A stretch of 64,000 nt of DNA from Clostridium sp. UBA4548 (GTDB lineage: Bacteria; Bacillota; Clostridia; Clostridiales; Clostridiaceae): assembly GCF_002387895.1 (NCBI RefSeq), contig NZ_DGLI01000029.1, forward strand, positions 69,864 to 133,863, read 5' to 3'. The position numbers and the translations under genes are program-made. Positions within the stretch are counted from its first letter, which is position 1, and each line of letters begins with the position of its first letter. Below the pieces are notes generated by a model. It worked only from the letters and a program-made list of their open reading frames with translations, was not told the DNA's origin and did not search any database. Shown here piece after piece: positions 1 to 7,387 of this stretch.

Positions 1-1
1 C

Positions 2-142
2 CTGTTTGGCTTTGTAAAATATGCAACTCATTATAAGAGAATAAAGGAGCTTGGACTTCAAGAGGATTTAAAATATTGCTTAACTAAGGATATTGTCCAT
101 ATAGTACCTGAATATAAGGATAACAAGATAAAGGTGGATTAG
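2..142 (+). CDS. C-terminal end of an unidentified protein (5' end outside window)
   Basis: An open frame runs from the window edge to a TAG stop and gives 46 residues ending in ...EYKDNKIKVD. It is rich in Lys, Tyr and Asp and shows no membrane segment. I do not recognise the family from this tail. The gene runs toward the bidirectional hairpin at 214-238, which probably ends its transcript. Nothing in the fragment links it to the LexA box further downstream. Confidence 0.6.
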   Translation: MFGFVKYATHYKRIKELGLQEDLKYCLTKDIVHIVPEYKDNKIKVD

Positions 143-208
143 AAATTATCAGTTTGAGTTACTTTTAATATTCTAAGGAGTTAAATTTATACATTACAAT
201 TCTGTATA

Positions 209-325
209 AAAAGAAAAAGCCCTACTTGGAGGGCTTTTCCCCTATAAAGTTAGTAAAATATCTCTAGGTCCAAAGGATGGAAGGACTTAGAGTGGGAAAA
301 TGGGGATTTTCCCGAACTTATGTTC
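209..325 (-). ncRNA. candidate LexA-controlled small RNA, about 115 nt
   Basis: On the minus strand a perfect consensus promoter (TTGACA, 17 nt, TATAAT) is followed by a LexA box over the predicted start and, about 115 nt on, by a strong intrinsic terminator. There is no ATG or ribosome binding site in between, so it looks non-coding. The predicted RNA has three hairpins: 294-313 (8-bp stem, CCCC loop), 262-292 (10 pairs with one A-C mismatch, loop containing CCATCC) and the terminator 214-238 (loop starting CC). The loops are C-rich, as in many Gram-positive small RNAs that pair with Shine-Dalgarno sequences. The mismatched stem would be an unbroken G-U pairing on the plus strand, a small argument for the opposite orientation. 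Function is unknown and the target idea is inference. Confidence 0.6.
214..238 (-). terminator. intrinsic terminator, stronger on the minus strand
   Basis: An AAAAGCCC/GGGCTTTT stem is followed on the minus strand by TTTTTCTTTTT. On the plus strand the T-tract is only four long. It can end both the unknown gene upstream and the candidate small RNA. Confidence 0.75.
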
Positions 326-326
326 G
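313..326. promoter_or_regulatory. LexA (SOS) operator, perfect match
   Basis: The sequence CGAACTTATGTTCG is a perfect palindromic match to the Gram-positive LexA box CGAAC-N4-GTTCG. It sits immediately downstream of the minus-strand -10 element, where bound LexA would block initiation. The nearest plus-strand gene start is about 200 bp away and has its own -10 further downstream, so the minus-strand transcript is the better candidate for control. Confidence 0.75.
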
Positions 327-331
327 ATATG

Positions 332-360
332 ATTATAAAATAGAAAGTTTTGCTTGTCAA
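332..360 (-). promoter_or_regulatory. consensus sigma-A promoter reading leftward
   Basis: On the minus strand the -35 TTGACA lies at 360-355 and the -10 TATAAT at 337-332, with exactly 17 nt between them. Transcription would start near 325, inside the LexA box. It faces away from the exporter genes and toward the terminator at 214-238. Confidence 0.75.
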
Positions 361-433
361 GAAGTTTTATCAAAGAACTTTTAAATTTCTCTATCAATTA
401 ATAATAAATTAAAATGAAAACAGATAAAGAAGG

Positions 434-442
434 TGCTATAAT
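434..442 (+). promoter_or_regulatory. extended -10 promoter for the exporter pair
   Basis: TGCTATAAT is an extended -10 about 80 nt before the ATG at 523. The -35 region is poor, which is common with extended -10 promoters. Confidence 0.45.
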
Positions 443-522
443 ATCTTTGGCATAGGTTTCAAAGAAAAAATTAGTATAGAGGCTATGTATAAGTGAAAAA
501 CTTTTTATTAAGGAGAAGATTT

Positions 523-1281
523 ATGGAGGCAAAAAAAGTTTTAGAAATTGCACTTTCTGCAGGACAAATGCTCATTGGAAACGGTGCTGAAGCTTATAGA
601 GTGGAGGAAACCATTGAAAGAATATGTAGAGCGTATAACTTAGAATGTGAGTGTATGGCTACGGCAAAGGGCGTATTTATTTCTGTTATAGATGAAAATG
701 AGGAAAAGGTAACTTCTTTAAAAAAGGTTAGGACAAGAAGAGTAGATTTATATAGGATAGAATTAATTAATTCTTTTTCTAGAACCCTTCAACAGGGAAA
801 TATGTCCTTTGAAGAAGCGAAGAAAACCTTAAAGGATATTGAAGGGGCACCTTACTTTAGTTTTCCCTTGAGACTTTTTGCAGCTAGTATGACATCCTTT
901 ATTTATTCCTTGTTCTTCAATGGGACAATCTATGATTCTGCTATATCGGCAACCATAAGCATAGGAATTTATTATATGTTGGAAAAAGTATCTGGTATAG
1001 GCTTTTTTCAATTCTTTGAATTCTTCTTCTCAGGATTTTTTATTGGAATTGTAAGCTCCTTTATAGAGAGAATAATGCCTTTTGTAAATAAGGATAATAT
1101 TATAACTGGAGCAATTATGATTCTCCTTCCAGGGGTGGCACTTACAAATGGAATCAAGGATATTATCTATGGAGATTTTACTTCAGGAATTGCAAAGTTT
1201 GGTGAGGCAATGCTGATTATTACTGCCATAGGAGCTGGAATTGGTACAGCACTATCGCTTAAAGTGGGGGTAGGGTTATGA
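523..1281 (+). CDS. threonine/serine exporter family, large subunit (ThrE-N/YjjP type)
   Basis: A 252-residue membrane protein of the ThrE N-terminal (DUF1212) family. It is the larger half of a two-gene exporter that in other bacteria handles threonine/serine or dicarboxylates. The first 110 residues are soluble and carry the family signature NGAEAYRVEETI near residue 23. Five hydrophobic segments follow. I start it at the ATG at 523 because AAGGAGA lies 6 nt upstream; an upstream GTG in the same frame has no such site. The stop overlaps the ATG of the next gene by 4 bp, so the two halves are translationally coupled. The substrate cannot be read from sequence. Confidence 0.85.
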   Translation: MEAKKVLEIALSAGQMLIGNGAEAYRVEETIERICRAYNLECECMATAKGVFISVIDENEEKVTSLKKVRTRRVDLYRIELINSFSRTLQQGNMSFEEAKKTLKDIEGAPYFSFPLRLFAASMTSFIYSLFFNGTIYDSAISATISIGIYYMLEKVSGIGFFQFFEFFFSGFFIGIVSSFIERIMPFVNKDNIITGAIMILLPGVALTNGIKDIIYGDFTSGIAKFGEAMLIITAIGAGIGTALSLKVGVGL

Positions 1282-1727
1282 TTAAACAAATAATACTAGC
1301 TTTTCTGGGAAGTATATTCCCAGTAATACTATTTAACATTGATAGAAAAAAGATAATATGGACTGGATTTTCAGGTGCATTCGGATGGGCAGTTTATCTT
1401 ATTGTGTACAATTATAATAATAGTCCAGTAATGGCTTCCTTTTGTGGGGCTTTCACTGTAGGTTTATATAGTGAGATATTAGCAAGAAGATTAAAAACTC
1501 CAACTATGCAGTTTTCTATTCCAGGGATTTTTCCCTTAGTACCAGGTATAACAGCTTATAATACTGTGAATTTTATTGTAGAACAAAGATATAATGAAGC
1601 TTTTTCAAAGGGTATGCAGGTGTTAGGGGTTGCAGGGGCTATAGCTTTTGGTATAATGCTTGCCACAACAACCTTTAACCTTATTATGAAAATAATAAAA
1701 TTAACAACTAGGCAGAGGAACTTTTAG
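1278..1727 (+). CDS. threonine/serine exporter family, small subunit (ThrE-C/YjjB type)
   Basis: A 149-residue protein with about four membrane segments, matching the small half of split ThrE exporters (DUF3815). The motif IPGIFPLVPG around residues 81-90 is typical. It overlaps the preceding gene by 4 bp and the two probably form one transporter in the cytoplasmic membrane. A terminator starts inside its last codons. Confidence 0.85.
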   Translation: MIKQIILAFLGSIFPVILFNIDRKKIIWTGFSGAFGWAVYLIVYNYNNSPVMASFCGAFTVGLYSEILARRLKTPTMQFSIPGIFPLVPGITAYNTVNFIVEQRYNEAFSKGMQVLGVAGAIAFGIMLATTTFNLIMKIIKLTTRQRNF

Positions 1728-1905
1728 TTCTTCTGTCTTTTTTACTTTTTCTCATTAAAAGTATTTCATAAACTATAGTATAAAAAGTGAAGCTGCCCAC
1801 GAAAATCCCTTGGGTCTTATTATCCATGCTAGAAGTTGCTAGAACCATAATAAAAGGAAAGCATAAGAATATTTGAAGAAAACGAAAAATAAAAAATTTA
1901 TTCAT
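1708..1905 (-). CDS. small two-segment membrane protein, unknown
   Basis: A 65-residue protein with two hydrophobic segments (about 5-22 and 33-50) and a highly basic C-terminus (RKSKKDRRTK). The start ATG has AGGTGATG just upstream on the minus strand. Its last 20 bp overlap the convergent exporter gene and include that gene's terminator, so its tail is partly encoded by a terminator hairpin. I do not recognise it. It could be a chance ORF, but the start site and hydrophobic pattern argue for a real gene. Confidence 0.45.
   Translation of the reverse strand: MNKFFIFRFLQIFLCFPFIMVLATSSMDNKTQGIFVGSFTFYTIVYEILLMRKSKKDRRTKSSSA
1711..1744 (+). terminator. intrinsic terminator of the exporter operon
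   Basis: A 12-bp stem with some G-U pairs (GGCAGAGGAACT against AGTTCTTCTGTC, loop TTT) is followed by six T. It lies inside the end of both convergent genes. Confidence 0.7.
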
Positions 1906-2417
1906 ATCATCACCTATATTAAATCATCTTTGTTATAAAGGAAATACAACCATATGTTATGAATTAGTTTATTTACAAAGTATGTATTAAGAAAAAGGAC
2001 TTATTACTTATCAAATAATAAATCCCTTAGCAATGTAAAAAGTAAAAATATGGAAGTTTATATATCTTATTTTTACATTTTCCTATGCAAAATTCAATAA
2101 AAATATTACAACAAAATCTTATTATTTACTTATAAATTTTGACGATTAATATATTATCATGTCTTTATTGGTCATTTCTTAATCTAGCTTTCAAACACTT
2201 TATTTGATTGCTCTTTGTGCAAAACTACAAACTCATATTGCTTTATTATTTCTAATATTAAATTATATTTCATTTAATAGTCTTATAAGCTGACTCTCTT
2301 CATCTTCATCTTCATCTACTTGAGAAAGAGAGTTGATAATTAGTATGCACGTATTAATTCAAATTTCTACTGGTTAATGATATAATCTAAGTAAAAATTC
2401 TAAGATGGAGAATACAA
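1906..2417. other. AT-rich intergenic region with one inverted repeat
   Basis: No convincing gene. The only structure is a hairpin at 2291-2335 (CTCTCTT against AAGAGAG) whose loop holds a CATCTT repeat. A promoter for the glycosylase gene probably lies between 2340 and 2400. Confidence 0.4.
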
Positions 2418-3020
2418 ATGGAGATTTTTAAATACGGAGATAAAGAAATAGAATACTTAAAAAAGAAAGATAAAAAGCTTGGTGCAGCTATTGAAAAAAT
2501 TGGTATTATAGAACGTAAGATTACTCCTGATCCTTTTGAAGCCCTAGTTTCAAGTATTGTTAGTCAACAAATCTCAAGCAAGGCTGCGGAAACTGTTTGG
2601 AATAGATTTACTAATGTTATTGGAGTAGTTACACCAGAAAATATTGAAAAGGTGAGCCTTGAAGAGATTCAGGGTTGTGGTATGGGCTTAAGGAAAGTAG
2701 GATATATTAAAGGAATTGCTGAAGCTGCCATTTCTGGAGAGGTAAACTTTGGAGAGCTTAATAATTTAGCTGATGAGGAGATAGTAAAAAAGCTTTCTGC
2801 CTTAAAAGGTGTAGGTGTTTGGACCGCTGAAATGCTCTTGATTTTTTCTTTGTGTAGACCCGATGTAGTAAGCTATGGGGATTTGGCTATTCGCAGAGGA
2901 ATGATGAATTTATATGGACATAAGGAGCTTTCAAAGGAAAGATTTGAAAGATATAGAAAAAGATATTCACCTTATGGTTCAGTAGCATCATTGTATTTAT
3001 GGGCCCTTTCAGTATTATAG
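2418..3020 (+). CDS. DNA-3-methyladenine glycosylase, AlkA-type HhH-GPD
   Basis: A 200-residue soluble base-excision repair enzyme of the helix-hairpin-helix GPD superfamily, which removes alkylated purines. The hairpin motif LKGVGVWTAEMLL lies at about 133-145. The likely catalytic Asp is in VVSYGDLAIRRG at about 154-165. The motif VSSIVSQQIS near residue 44 is the usual start of the domain. It lacks the extra N-terminal domain of E. coli AlkA, as short Firmicute and archaeal forms do. It is a single gene with its own start site (GGAG about 8 nt before ATG). Confidence 0.88.
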   Translation: MEIFKYGDKEIEYLKKKDKKLGAAIEKIGIIERKITPDPFEALVSSIVSQQISSKAAETVWNRFTNVIGVVTPENIEKVSLEEIQGCGMGLRKVGYIKGIAEAAISGEVNFGELNNLADEEIVKKLSALKGVGVWTAEMLLIFSLCRPDVVSYGDLAIRRGMMNLYGHKELSKERFERYRKRYSPYGSVASLYLWALSVL

Positions 3021-3350
3021 CATGAGATTAAGTTGATATAGCTTAATATAATAATGCCATTAAAGTAGCAGATGTTTTATAAGGGAATTCATCCATAAAA
3101 GCCTTAAGGGAACCAATCTAGGTTTAGGTATGCGTTATTTAGAATTTTGGTTCCCCATATTTGAAAATTCAAACCTGATTTATAATATGGTTAAGCTTTA
3201 AAGGTATATGATTGTATTTAATTATATTATGTGTTATTAGGTGTGAAAGTTACATTAGTAGTAAAATAGTCATAGGTTAGAAGTGATAGTTTGATTATAT
3301 ATACCAGAAGGAATTCTAAAAAATACCATAATAAAGTTTTAATACAGTGG

Positions 3351-3379
3351 TTGACATATTAGCACATATATCGTAATAT
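3351..3379 (+). promoter_or_regulatory. promoter upstream of the 4Fe-4S membrane protein
   Basis: TTGACA at 3351-3356, a 17-nt spacer and TAATAT at 3374-3379. It predicts an untranslated leader of about 140 nt. Confidence 0.6.
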
Positions 3380-3431
3380 TTGAATATAATGATTAATATA
3401 AATTACATGTGCTCTTGAAAAGATTTTAGGA

Positions 3432-3486
3432 AACCTTATCGCTAAGGTTAAACATAGTAGTTATACTAAGTTGACTTCGGTTTTTT
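3432..3486 (+). promoter_or_regulatory. leader hairpins ending in a T-tract
   Basis: Hairpin AACCTTA-TCGC-TAAGGTT (3432-3449) is followed by a second weak stem (AAC.TAGT against ACTA.GTT). Then comes GGTTTTTTT, whose GGTTT can pair with AAACC at 3431-3435. The two pairings exclude each other, as in an attenuator. It matches no riboswitch class I know and may be chance. Confidence 0.3.
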
Positions 3487-3526
3487 TATGTAATAAATAT
3501 ATCAATTAATCTAATGGAGGTACATC

Positions 3527-4084
3527 ATGGAGAAGAAAAAAAGAAAGTCGCATCAAGGTTGGTCATGGATACTCATGGTAACTTTTTTAACTTTATCAAT
3601 ACTAGACTATAGGTTCGGAATTTTAGGGGTGGTATGCATGGGAGCACCCATGTATCACGCTATTAGAGGACGTGGAAAGGTTCATTGTTCTTTTTATTGT
3701 CCAAGAGGGTCTATTCTAGGAAAGTTTCTAAAAAATATAAGTTTAAACAACAATTTACCTAAAGCTGCTAAATCAAATTTGGTAAAAAATCTTTTATTAA
3801 CTATCATGATTACTTTACTTACGATAGCTTTATATCATGCTAATCATGATGGTTTTAATTTTTTAAAAACAAGCTTTGCGTTATTCAGATTTATGACTAT
3901 ATCTTTACTAGTAGGTACAATAATGGGGATTATTTTCAAACCAAGAAGTTGGTGCCAAGTCTGTCCTATGGGCCATGGTACAGCATTAATAGATAAGGTA
4001 GTAAAGAGTAAAACCTCTAATAGCAAAACATCGATTAATAAGGGGGAAGGTCTAAATGGTAAGAATAAAAAAGTTGCTAGCTAG
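3527..4084 (+). CDS. membrane-bound 4Fe-4S protein (NapH/polyferredoxin-like)
   Basis: A 185-residue membrane protein with about four hydrophobic segments. It has two cysteine motifs, CSFYCPRG at about 53-60 and CQVCPMGHG at about 142-150. Together these resemble the Fer4_5-type fold of NapH/CcoG membrane ferredoxins that pass electrons at the membrane. The N-terminus is strongly basic and the C-terminus is a Lys/Ser/Asn tail. A good site (GGAGG) precedes the ATG. A 29-residue membrane peptide overlaps its 3' end and may be a partner. The electron donor and acceptor are not evident nearby. Confidence 0.65.
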   Translation: MEKKKRKSHQGWSWILMVTFLTLSILDYRFGILGVVCMGAPMYHAIRGRGKVHCSFYCPRGSILGKFLKNISLNNNLPKAAKSNLVKNLLLTIMITLLTIALYHANHDGFNFLKTSFALFRFMTISLLVGTIMGIIFKPRSWCQVCPMGHGTALIDKVVKSKTSNSKTSINKGEGLNGKNKKVAS

Positions 4085-4145
4085 TGGATTGGTGCTTTGT
4101 GCAGTGTATGGAATCTATGTGCTTATAAATTTAAAACCTATGTAA
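4056..4145 (+). CDS. 29-residue single-segment membrane peptide
   Basis: ATG preceded by GGGGGAAGG encodes MVRIKKLLASGL followed by a hydrophobic stretch to residue 25. It overlaps the last 29 bp of the 4Fe-4S gene in another frame, which suggests translational coupling. It could be an accessory subunit of that protein. The family is unknown to me. Confidence 0.45.
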   Translation: MVRIKKLLASGLVLCAVYGIYVLINLKPM

Positions 4146-4219
4146 AGAGAAATATTGCAAAATAATTTTAGTGCGTGAAAAGTATCTTAAACGTATATAG
4201 TTATAATTAATAAGTTATA

Positions 4220-4266
4220 AAAACCTCCAGTTATGATAAAAGTAAATTATCGTAACTGGAGGTTTT
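4220..4266. terminator. bidirectional intrinsic terminator
   Basis: A long stem (about 20 bp, one mismatched pair) built from AAAACCTCCAGTTA and its complement, with T-rich sequence on both sides. It serves the convergent 4Fe-4S and MATE transcripts. Confidence 0.85.
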
Positions 4267-4363
4267 ATTTTTGGTGAAAAAGAAGTTCAGTATTTTAGAG
4301 TAGATAGTCTAGTATTATTACACTAATAATACTTTCTTCGTAATCCCTATATTACTGGATTAA

Positions 4364-5803
4364 CTATGATATAGGTTCAACTTCTTCAGAAGCCTCCTCA
4401 TTTGATATAGTGTTTTTAGAACTTGTTTCATGAGTAAGCTCTTCCTTAGGAGCCTCGCTGTTATTAAAGCTAACCTTCACAAGAGATTTGTTTTTCCATT
4501 TTCCAGATCTATAATAAATCACTGTGGCTATGGCTCCAAAAGTCCAACCAGCGGGTATGGACCACCAAATTCCATTACTTCCAAGGAAGGAAGAAAGAAT
4601 ATAAGCTATTGGGAGCCTTATAAGCCATAGGGATAATATAGAAATTATCATTGGGAAAATGGCTTCTCCGGCCCCTCTGTGGACGCCATTTATGATGAAC
4701 ATAGCACCTACTACAAAATAGAAGGGAGCAACTATATTTATATAATTAGCACCTTCAACGACAACTTGAGGCTCATTAGTGAAAATTTCCACTAAAGGTT
4801 TAGCAAATAATATTAATATTAAGGCTATACCAATAGACATTACAGTTGACATTATTAAAGTAGTATTCAGCCCTTTTTTTACTCTTTCTGGTTTATTCGC
4901 TCCAATATTCTGGCCTACAAAGGTGGAAATAGCTGCACCAAAGTTCATTATTGGCATAGATGCAAAAGAATCTATTTTTGAAGCAGCGGCATAAGCAGCC
5001 ATAGTGTTTCCACCAAACCCATTAATAAGTCCTTGTAGCATCATCATTCCGAAAGAAAATACCATTTGTTGAATTCCTGAAGGAAGACCTATTCTAATAC
5101 TATCTTTTAGAATAGCTTTATCAAATTCTAAGTGTCTTATATTAATTTTAAATACCTTATGACGTCTATTTAAGTAGATTACGGCTAAAACAAAGGATAT
5201 AGCTTGGGAAATAATGGTGGCCCATGCAGCTCCACCTACCCCCATGTTAAATTCTAAAATGAATAGAAGATCTAAAACTATGTTTATTACTGAAGAGATA
5301 ATTAAGAAGTATACCGGTGTTTTGGAATCTCCAAGTCCCCTTAAGATAGCACTTACAGAGTTGTAACCAAACATACCAATAAGTCCAATAAAAGTTATAT
5401 CCAAATACTCCTTGGATTGAGCAAAGATTTCTTCAGGTACATTTATAAGCCTTAAAATAGGACCCCCAATTATAAGGCCTAGAATAGTTATAAAAATAGA
5501 AGCAAAAAATAAGGTTATATAAGCTGTGTCTATGGTTTTCTTAACCTTATCCATGTCTTTGGCTCCAAAGTATTGAGAAATTAAAATCGTTGATCCCATG
5601 GTTACTCCCATTATTAAAGAAATAAGTAAGAAAATTATAGGAAAGCTAGTGCCTACTGCTGCTAGTGCATCTTTACCTAAAAACTTTCCAACAATGATAC
5701 TATCCACAGTGTTATAAAGTTGTTGGAATACGTTTCCCACCAGCATAGGAAGGGCAAAATAAAATATAAGTTTAGCTTCACTGCCTCTTGTCATATCTTT
5801 CAT
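4364..5803 (-). CDS. MATE family multidrug/cation antiporter
   Basis: A 479-residue exporter with twelve hydrophobic segments in two repeated halves. The N-terminus (ALPMLVGNVFQQLYNTVDSI) is the MATE signature. It uses a Na+ or H+ gradient to expel organic cations or drugs. The last 40 residues form an acidic Glu/Ser-rich tail beyond the family core. Its start follows AAGGGGGAC. The gene stands alone, with a leader of about 200 nt that contains an attenuator-like terminator, so expression may be RNA-regulated. Confidence 0.9.
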   Translation of the reverse strand: MKDMTRGSEAKLIFYFALPMLVGNVFQQLYNTVDSIIVGKFLGKDALAAVGTSFPIIFLLISLIMGVTMGSTILISQYFGAKDMDKVKKTIDTAYITLFFASIFITILGLIIGGPILRLINVPEEIFAQSKEYLDITFIGLIGMFGYNSVSAILRGLGDSKTPVYFLIISSVINIVLDLLFILEFNMGVGGAAWATIISQAISFVLAVIYLNRRHKVFKINIRHLEFDKAILKDSIRIGLPSGIQQMVFSFGMMMLQGLINGFGGNTMAAYAAASKIDSFASMPIMNFGAAISTFVGQNIGANKPERVKKGLNTTLIMSTVMSIGIALILILFAKPLVEIFTNEPQVVVEGANYINIVAPFYFVVGAMFIINGVHRGAGEAIFPMIISILSLWLIRLPIAYILSSFLGSNGIWWSIPAGWTFGAIATVIYYRSGKWKNKSLVKVSFNNSEAPKEELTHETSSKNTISNEEASEEVEPIS

Positions 5804-6004
5804 TTAGATGTCCCCCTTTTAAGTTATCAGATTTAAAAATATTTAACATGAGAAAAAAATTAAGGCTTTAAATAAGCCTGTGATTAGTTTCCTTAGTATT
5901 AGAATTTTCCTGTGTTTAATTCTAGTATTAAATTATAAAGCTTCAGATATTATAGTAGGTTTTCCTAAAGTGAAAAACCTTTAGGGAAACGAAATATATG
6001 TGAC
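5804..6004 (-). promoter_or_regulatory. long structured 5' leader of the MATE gene (candidate riboswitch or attenuator)
   Basis: The promoter at 6011-6040 predicts an RNA leader of about 200 nt. In RNA order it holds a CCTAAAG/CTTTAGG hairpin (about 5960-5995), an AGAATT/AATTCT hairpin near 5905-5930 and an intrinsic terminator at 5852-5880, only 49 nt before the start codon. A terminator between promoter and gene implies conditional readthrough. I could not match it to guanidine, preQ1, TPP, SAM or other classes from memory. Confidence 0.5.
5852..5880 (-). terminator. attenuator-type terminator in the MATE leader
   Basis: A stem of AGGCTT against AAGCCT is followed by TTAATTTTTTT on the minus strand. 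No gene lies between it and the upstream promoter, so it would act as a regulatory terminator. Confidence 0.6.
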
Positions 6005-6010
6005 TATATT

Positions 6011-6040
6011 ATTATACTATAAGAATGCTTGTTTACTCAA
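6011..6040 (-). promoter_or_regulatory. promoter of the MATE gene
   Basis: On the minus strand TTGAGT at 6040-6035, 18 nt, then TATAAT at 6016-6011. It lies next to the DnaA-box cluster. Confidence 0.55.
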
Positions 6041-6048
6041 TTTACAGT

Positions 6049-6354
6049 TGTGAATAAAATGTAAAATATGAAGAGGACTATGAAAAACTTTGCCAAACTT
6101 CATAGGGGTTTTAGAAACACATTCATGTGTTTTAATTCATTATACTTGTAGGTGTAATTTGAAACCTGTGAAAAGTTATGTTTAGGGAATTTGTGAAACT
6201 CGTGTATAAAATTTATTAACACGAAAATGGGTAGTTATCCACAACTAGCAAGACTATAAAACCCTGATTGTGGAGGAATTTTCATAATAATCACAAATTT
6301 AATCCACATTATCCACAAAGTTATTAACAATTGCTATCCACAATATTGTTCACA
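6049..6354. other. DnaA-box cluster without dnaA
   Basis: Two exact TTATCCACA boxes lie at 6235-6243 and 6309-6317. An exact match to TTATNCACA (TTATTCACA) lies on the minus strand at 6049-6057. One-mismatch boxes sit at 6300-6308 and 6334-6342, and weaker ones at 6269-6277 (minus) and 6346-6354. Such clusters bind DnaA at origins and at titration or regulatory sites. Neither dnaA, dnaN nor recF is here, so this is more likely a secondary cluster than oriC. Confidence 0.6.
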
Positions 6355-6544
6355 GCTTTTCCCGTGACAAGAATGTTTTATTAAATAAGATATTGTTAGA
6401 CTATTAACTAAGACAAATTTGCTTTAAGCCACAAGACCGAGATATCCTACAAATAATAAAGATGTTTTAAAAATAAAAAAGTTTCAAAAATCCATGAAAT
6501 CTCTCTTTAAACTGCATATCTAAATATTGAAAGGAGTTGGTAGT

Positions 6545-6766
6545 ATGATAAATTCAATTAAAAAAACATCAGCAGTTATCTTAACTTACAAGGTGGGGGT
6601 TAATGGAAAGGGGGAAGATGTATTTACATCTCAAAGATTCGCAAAAGTAAATAAGGCAGCCACTGTAGAGGAAATACACAATTTTGCAAAGGCTATGGAA
6701 GCTTTATTAGCTTACCCACTATATGAGGTTAAAAAGGCAGAAGACTTCAGTATAGTAGAGGCTTAG
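6545..6766 (+). CDS. DUF1659-family small protein
   Basis: A 73-residue soluble protein of unknown function that matches DUF1659 as I remember it, found in Bacillus and Clostridium next to DUF2922. It is a compact strand-helix protein with the motif ATVEEIHNFAKAMEALL at about 46-62. The start is the ATG at 6545, 9 nt after AAGGAG; an upstream TTG would put that site inside the gene. It is the first gene of a three-gene operon and lies just after the DnaA-box cluster. Confidence 0.7.
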   Translation: MINSIKKTSAVILTYKVGVNGKGEDVFTSQRFAKVNKAATVEEIHNFAKAMEALLAYPLYEVKKAEDFSIVEA

Positions 6767-6768
6767 TT

Positions 6769-6942
6769 ATGAAAGGAGTAGTTTATCTAGTGAAGGAAGT
6801 TATAAAGTCATTTCTGGATAATCTACTTATAAGGGTAGTAGGTTTAGTTAAAAGCTCAAGGGTAAATCAACTTAAAAATATAAGCTTTGAATTTACCAAT
6901 GGAGAAGAAACAAAATTTATTTTAATTTATAAGAGAAAATAA
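6769..6942 (+). CDS. 57-residue unknown protein between DUF1659 and DUF2922
   Basis: A short gene two bases after the DUF1659 stop and 12 bp before the DUF2922 start. From the ATG at 6769 it gives 57 residues. A GTG at 6790, 11 nt after AAGGAG, would give 50. It is basic with an amphipathic first half and a strand-like second half (FTNGEETKFILIYKRK). Operon position suggests a shared role with its neighbours. I do not recognise the family. Confidence 0.5.
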   Translation: MKGVVYLVKEVIKSFLDNLLIRVVGLVKSSRVNQLKNISFEFTNGEETKFILIYKRK

Positions 6943-6954
6943 GGAGGAGATTAT

Positions 6955-7173
6955 ATGAGTAAGGATTTATTAATGGGATTTTCAGATATAAAGGGAGCAA
7001 AGGTTACCTTAAGATTAAGGAACGTAAAGGATATAATCACTGAGCAGGAGATTAGTACTGCTATGGATGCAGTGATGAATTCTAAGCTTTTCCAGGGGAA
7101 GAATGGAGAACTTAAAAACAAGGAATACGCTAGTATAGTTGAAACTAATAAAACTATATATGATGAGATTTAG
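6955..7173 (+). CDS. DUF2922-family small protein
   Basis: A 72-residue soluble protein of the DUF2922 type, the usual partner of DUF1659. It starts at an ATG preceded by AAGGAGGAG. The segment EQEISTAMDAVMNSKLF at about 30-46 is characteristic. Its molecular role is unknown. The operon ends soon after at a strong terminator. Confidence 0.7.
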   Translation: MSKDLLMGFSDIKGAKVTLRLRNVKDIITEQEISTAMDAVMNSKLFQGKNGELKNKEYASIVETNKTIYDEI

Positions 7174-7221
7174 TAAGGCTTCGATGTGACAAGCCTCCTA
7201 GGGGCTATGTGGAGGAATAAA

Positions 7222-7245
7222 ATGAACAATGGATTTTGGTTATAG
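7222..7245 (+). pseudogene. seven-codon ORF, possible yvrJ remnant
   Basis: A full ribosome binding site (GGAGG at 7211-7215) precedes ATG and only seven codons, MNNGFWL, then TAG. YvrJ-family membrane peptides often follow DUF2922 genes and begin like this, so it may be a gutted yvrJ. The binding site can pair with CCTCC at 7194-7198. It could also be a functional mini-ORF or a chance sequence. Confidence 0.3.
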
Positions 7246-7261
7246 CCGAGTCTTTTAACAG

Positions 7262-7288
7262 AGAGGTGCATTTGCACCTCTTTTTTTT
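7262..7288 (+). terminator. intrinsic terminator of the DUF1659/DUF2922 operon
   Basis: A perfect AGAGGTGCA/TGCACCTCT stem with a TT loop is followed by eight T. Confidence 0.9.
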
Positions 7289-7387
7289 ATGAGCAAAAGT
7301 AAGAGCCCTTTCATAAAAATAAAGGTTGTAGTTAGGAATATATAAATTTACAAAAATAATAGTACCTTTGTATAGTATGCAGATAAG

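Noticed and set aside
6049..6354. Chromosomal origin of replication
   Set aside because: DnaA boxes are present, but no dnaA, dnaN, recF or rpmH is nearby and the AT-rich unwinding element is not distinct in an already AT-rich region.
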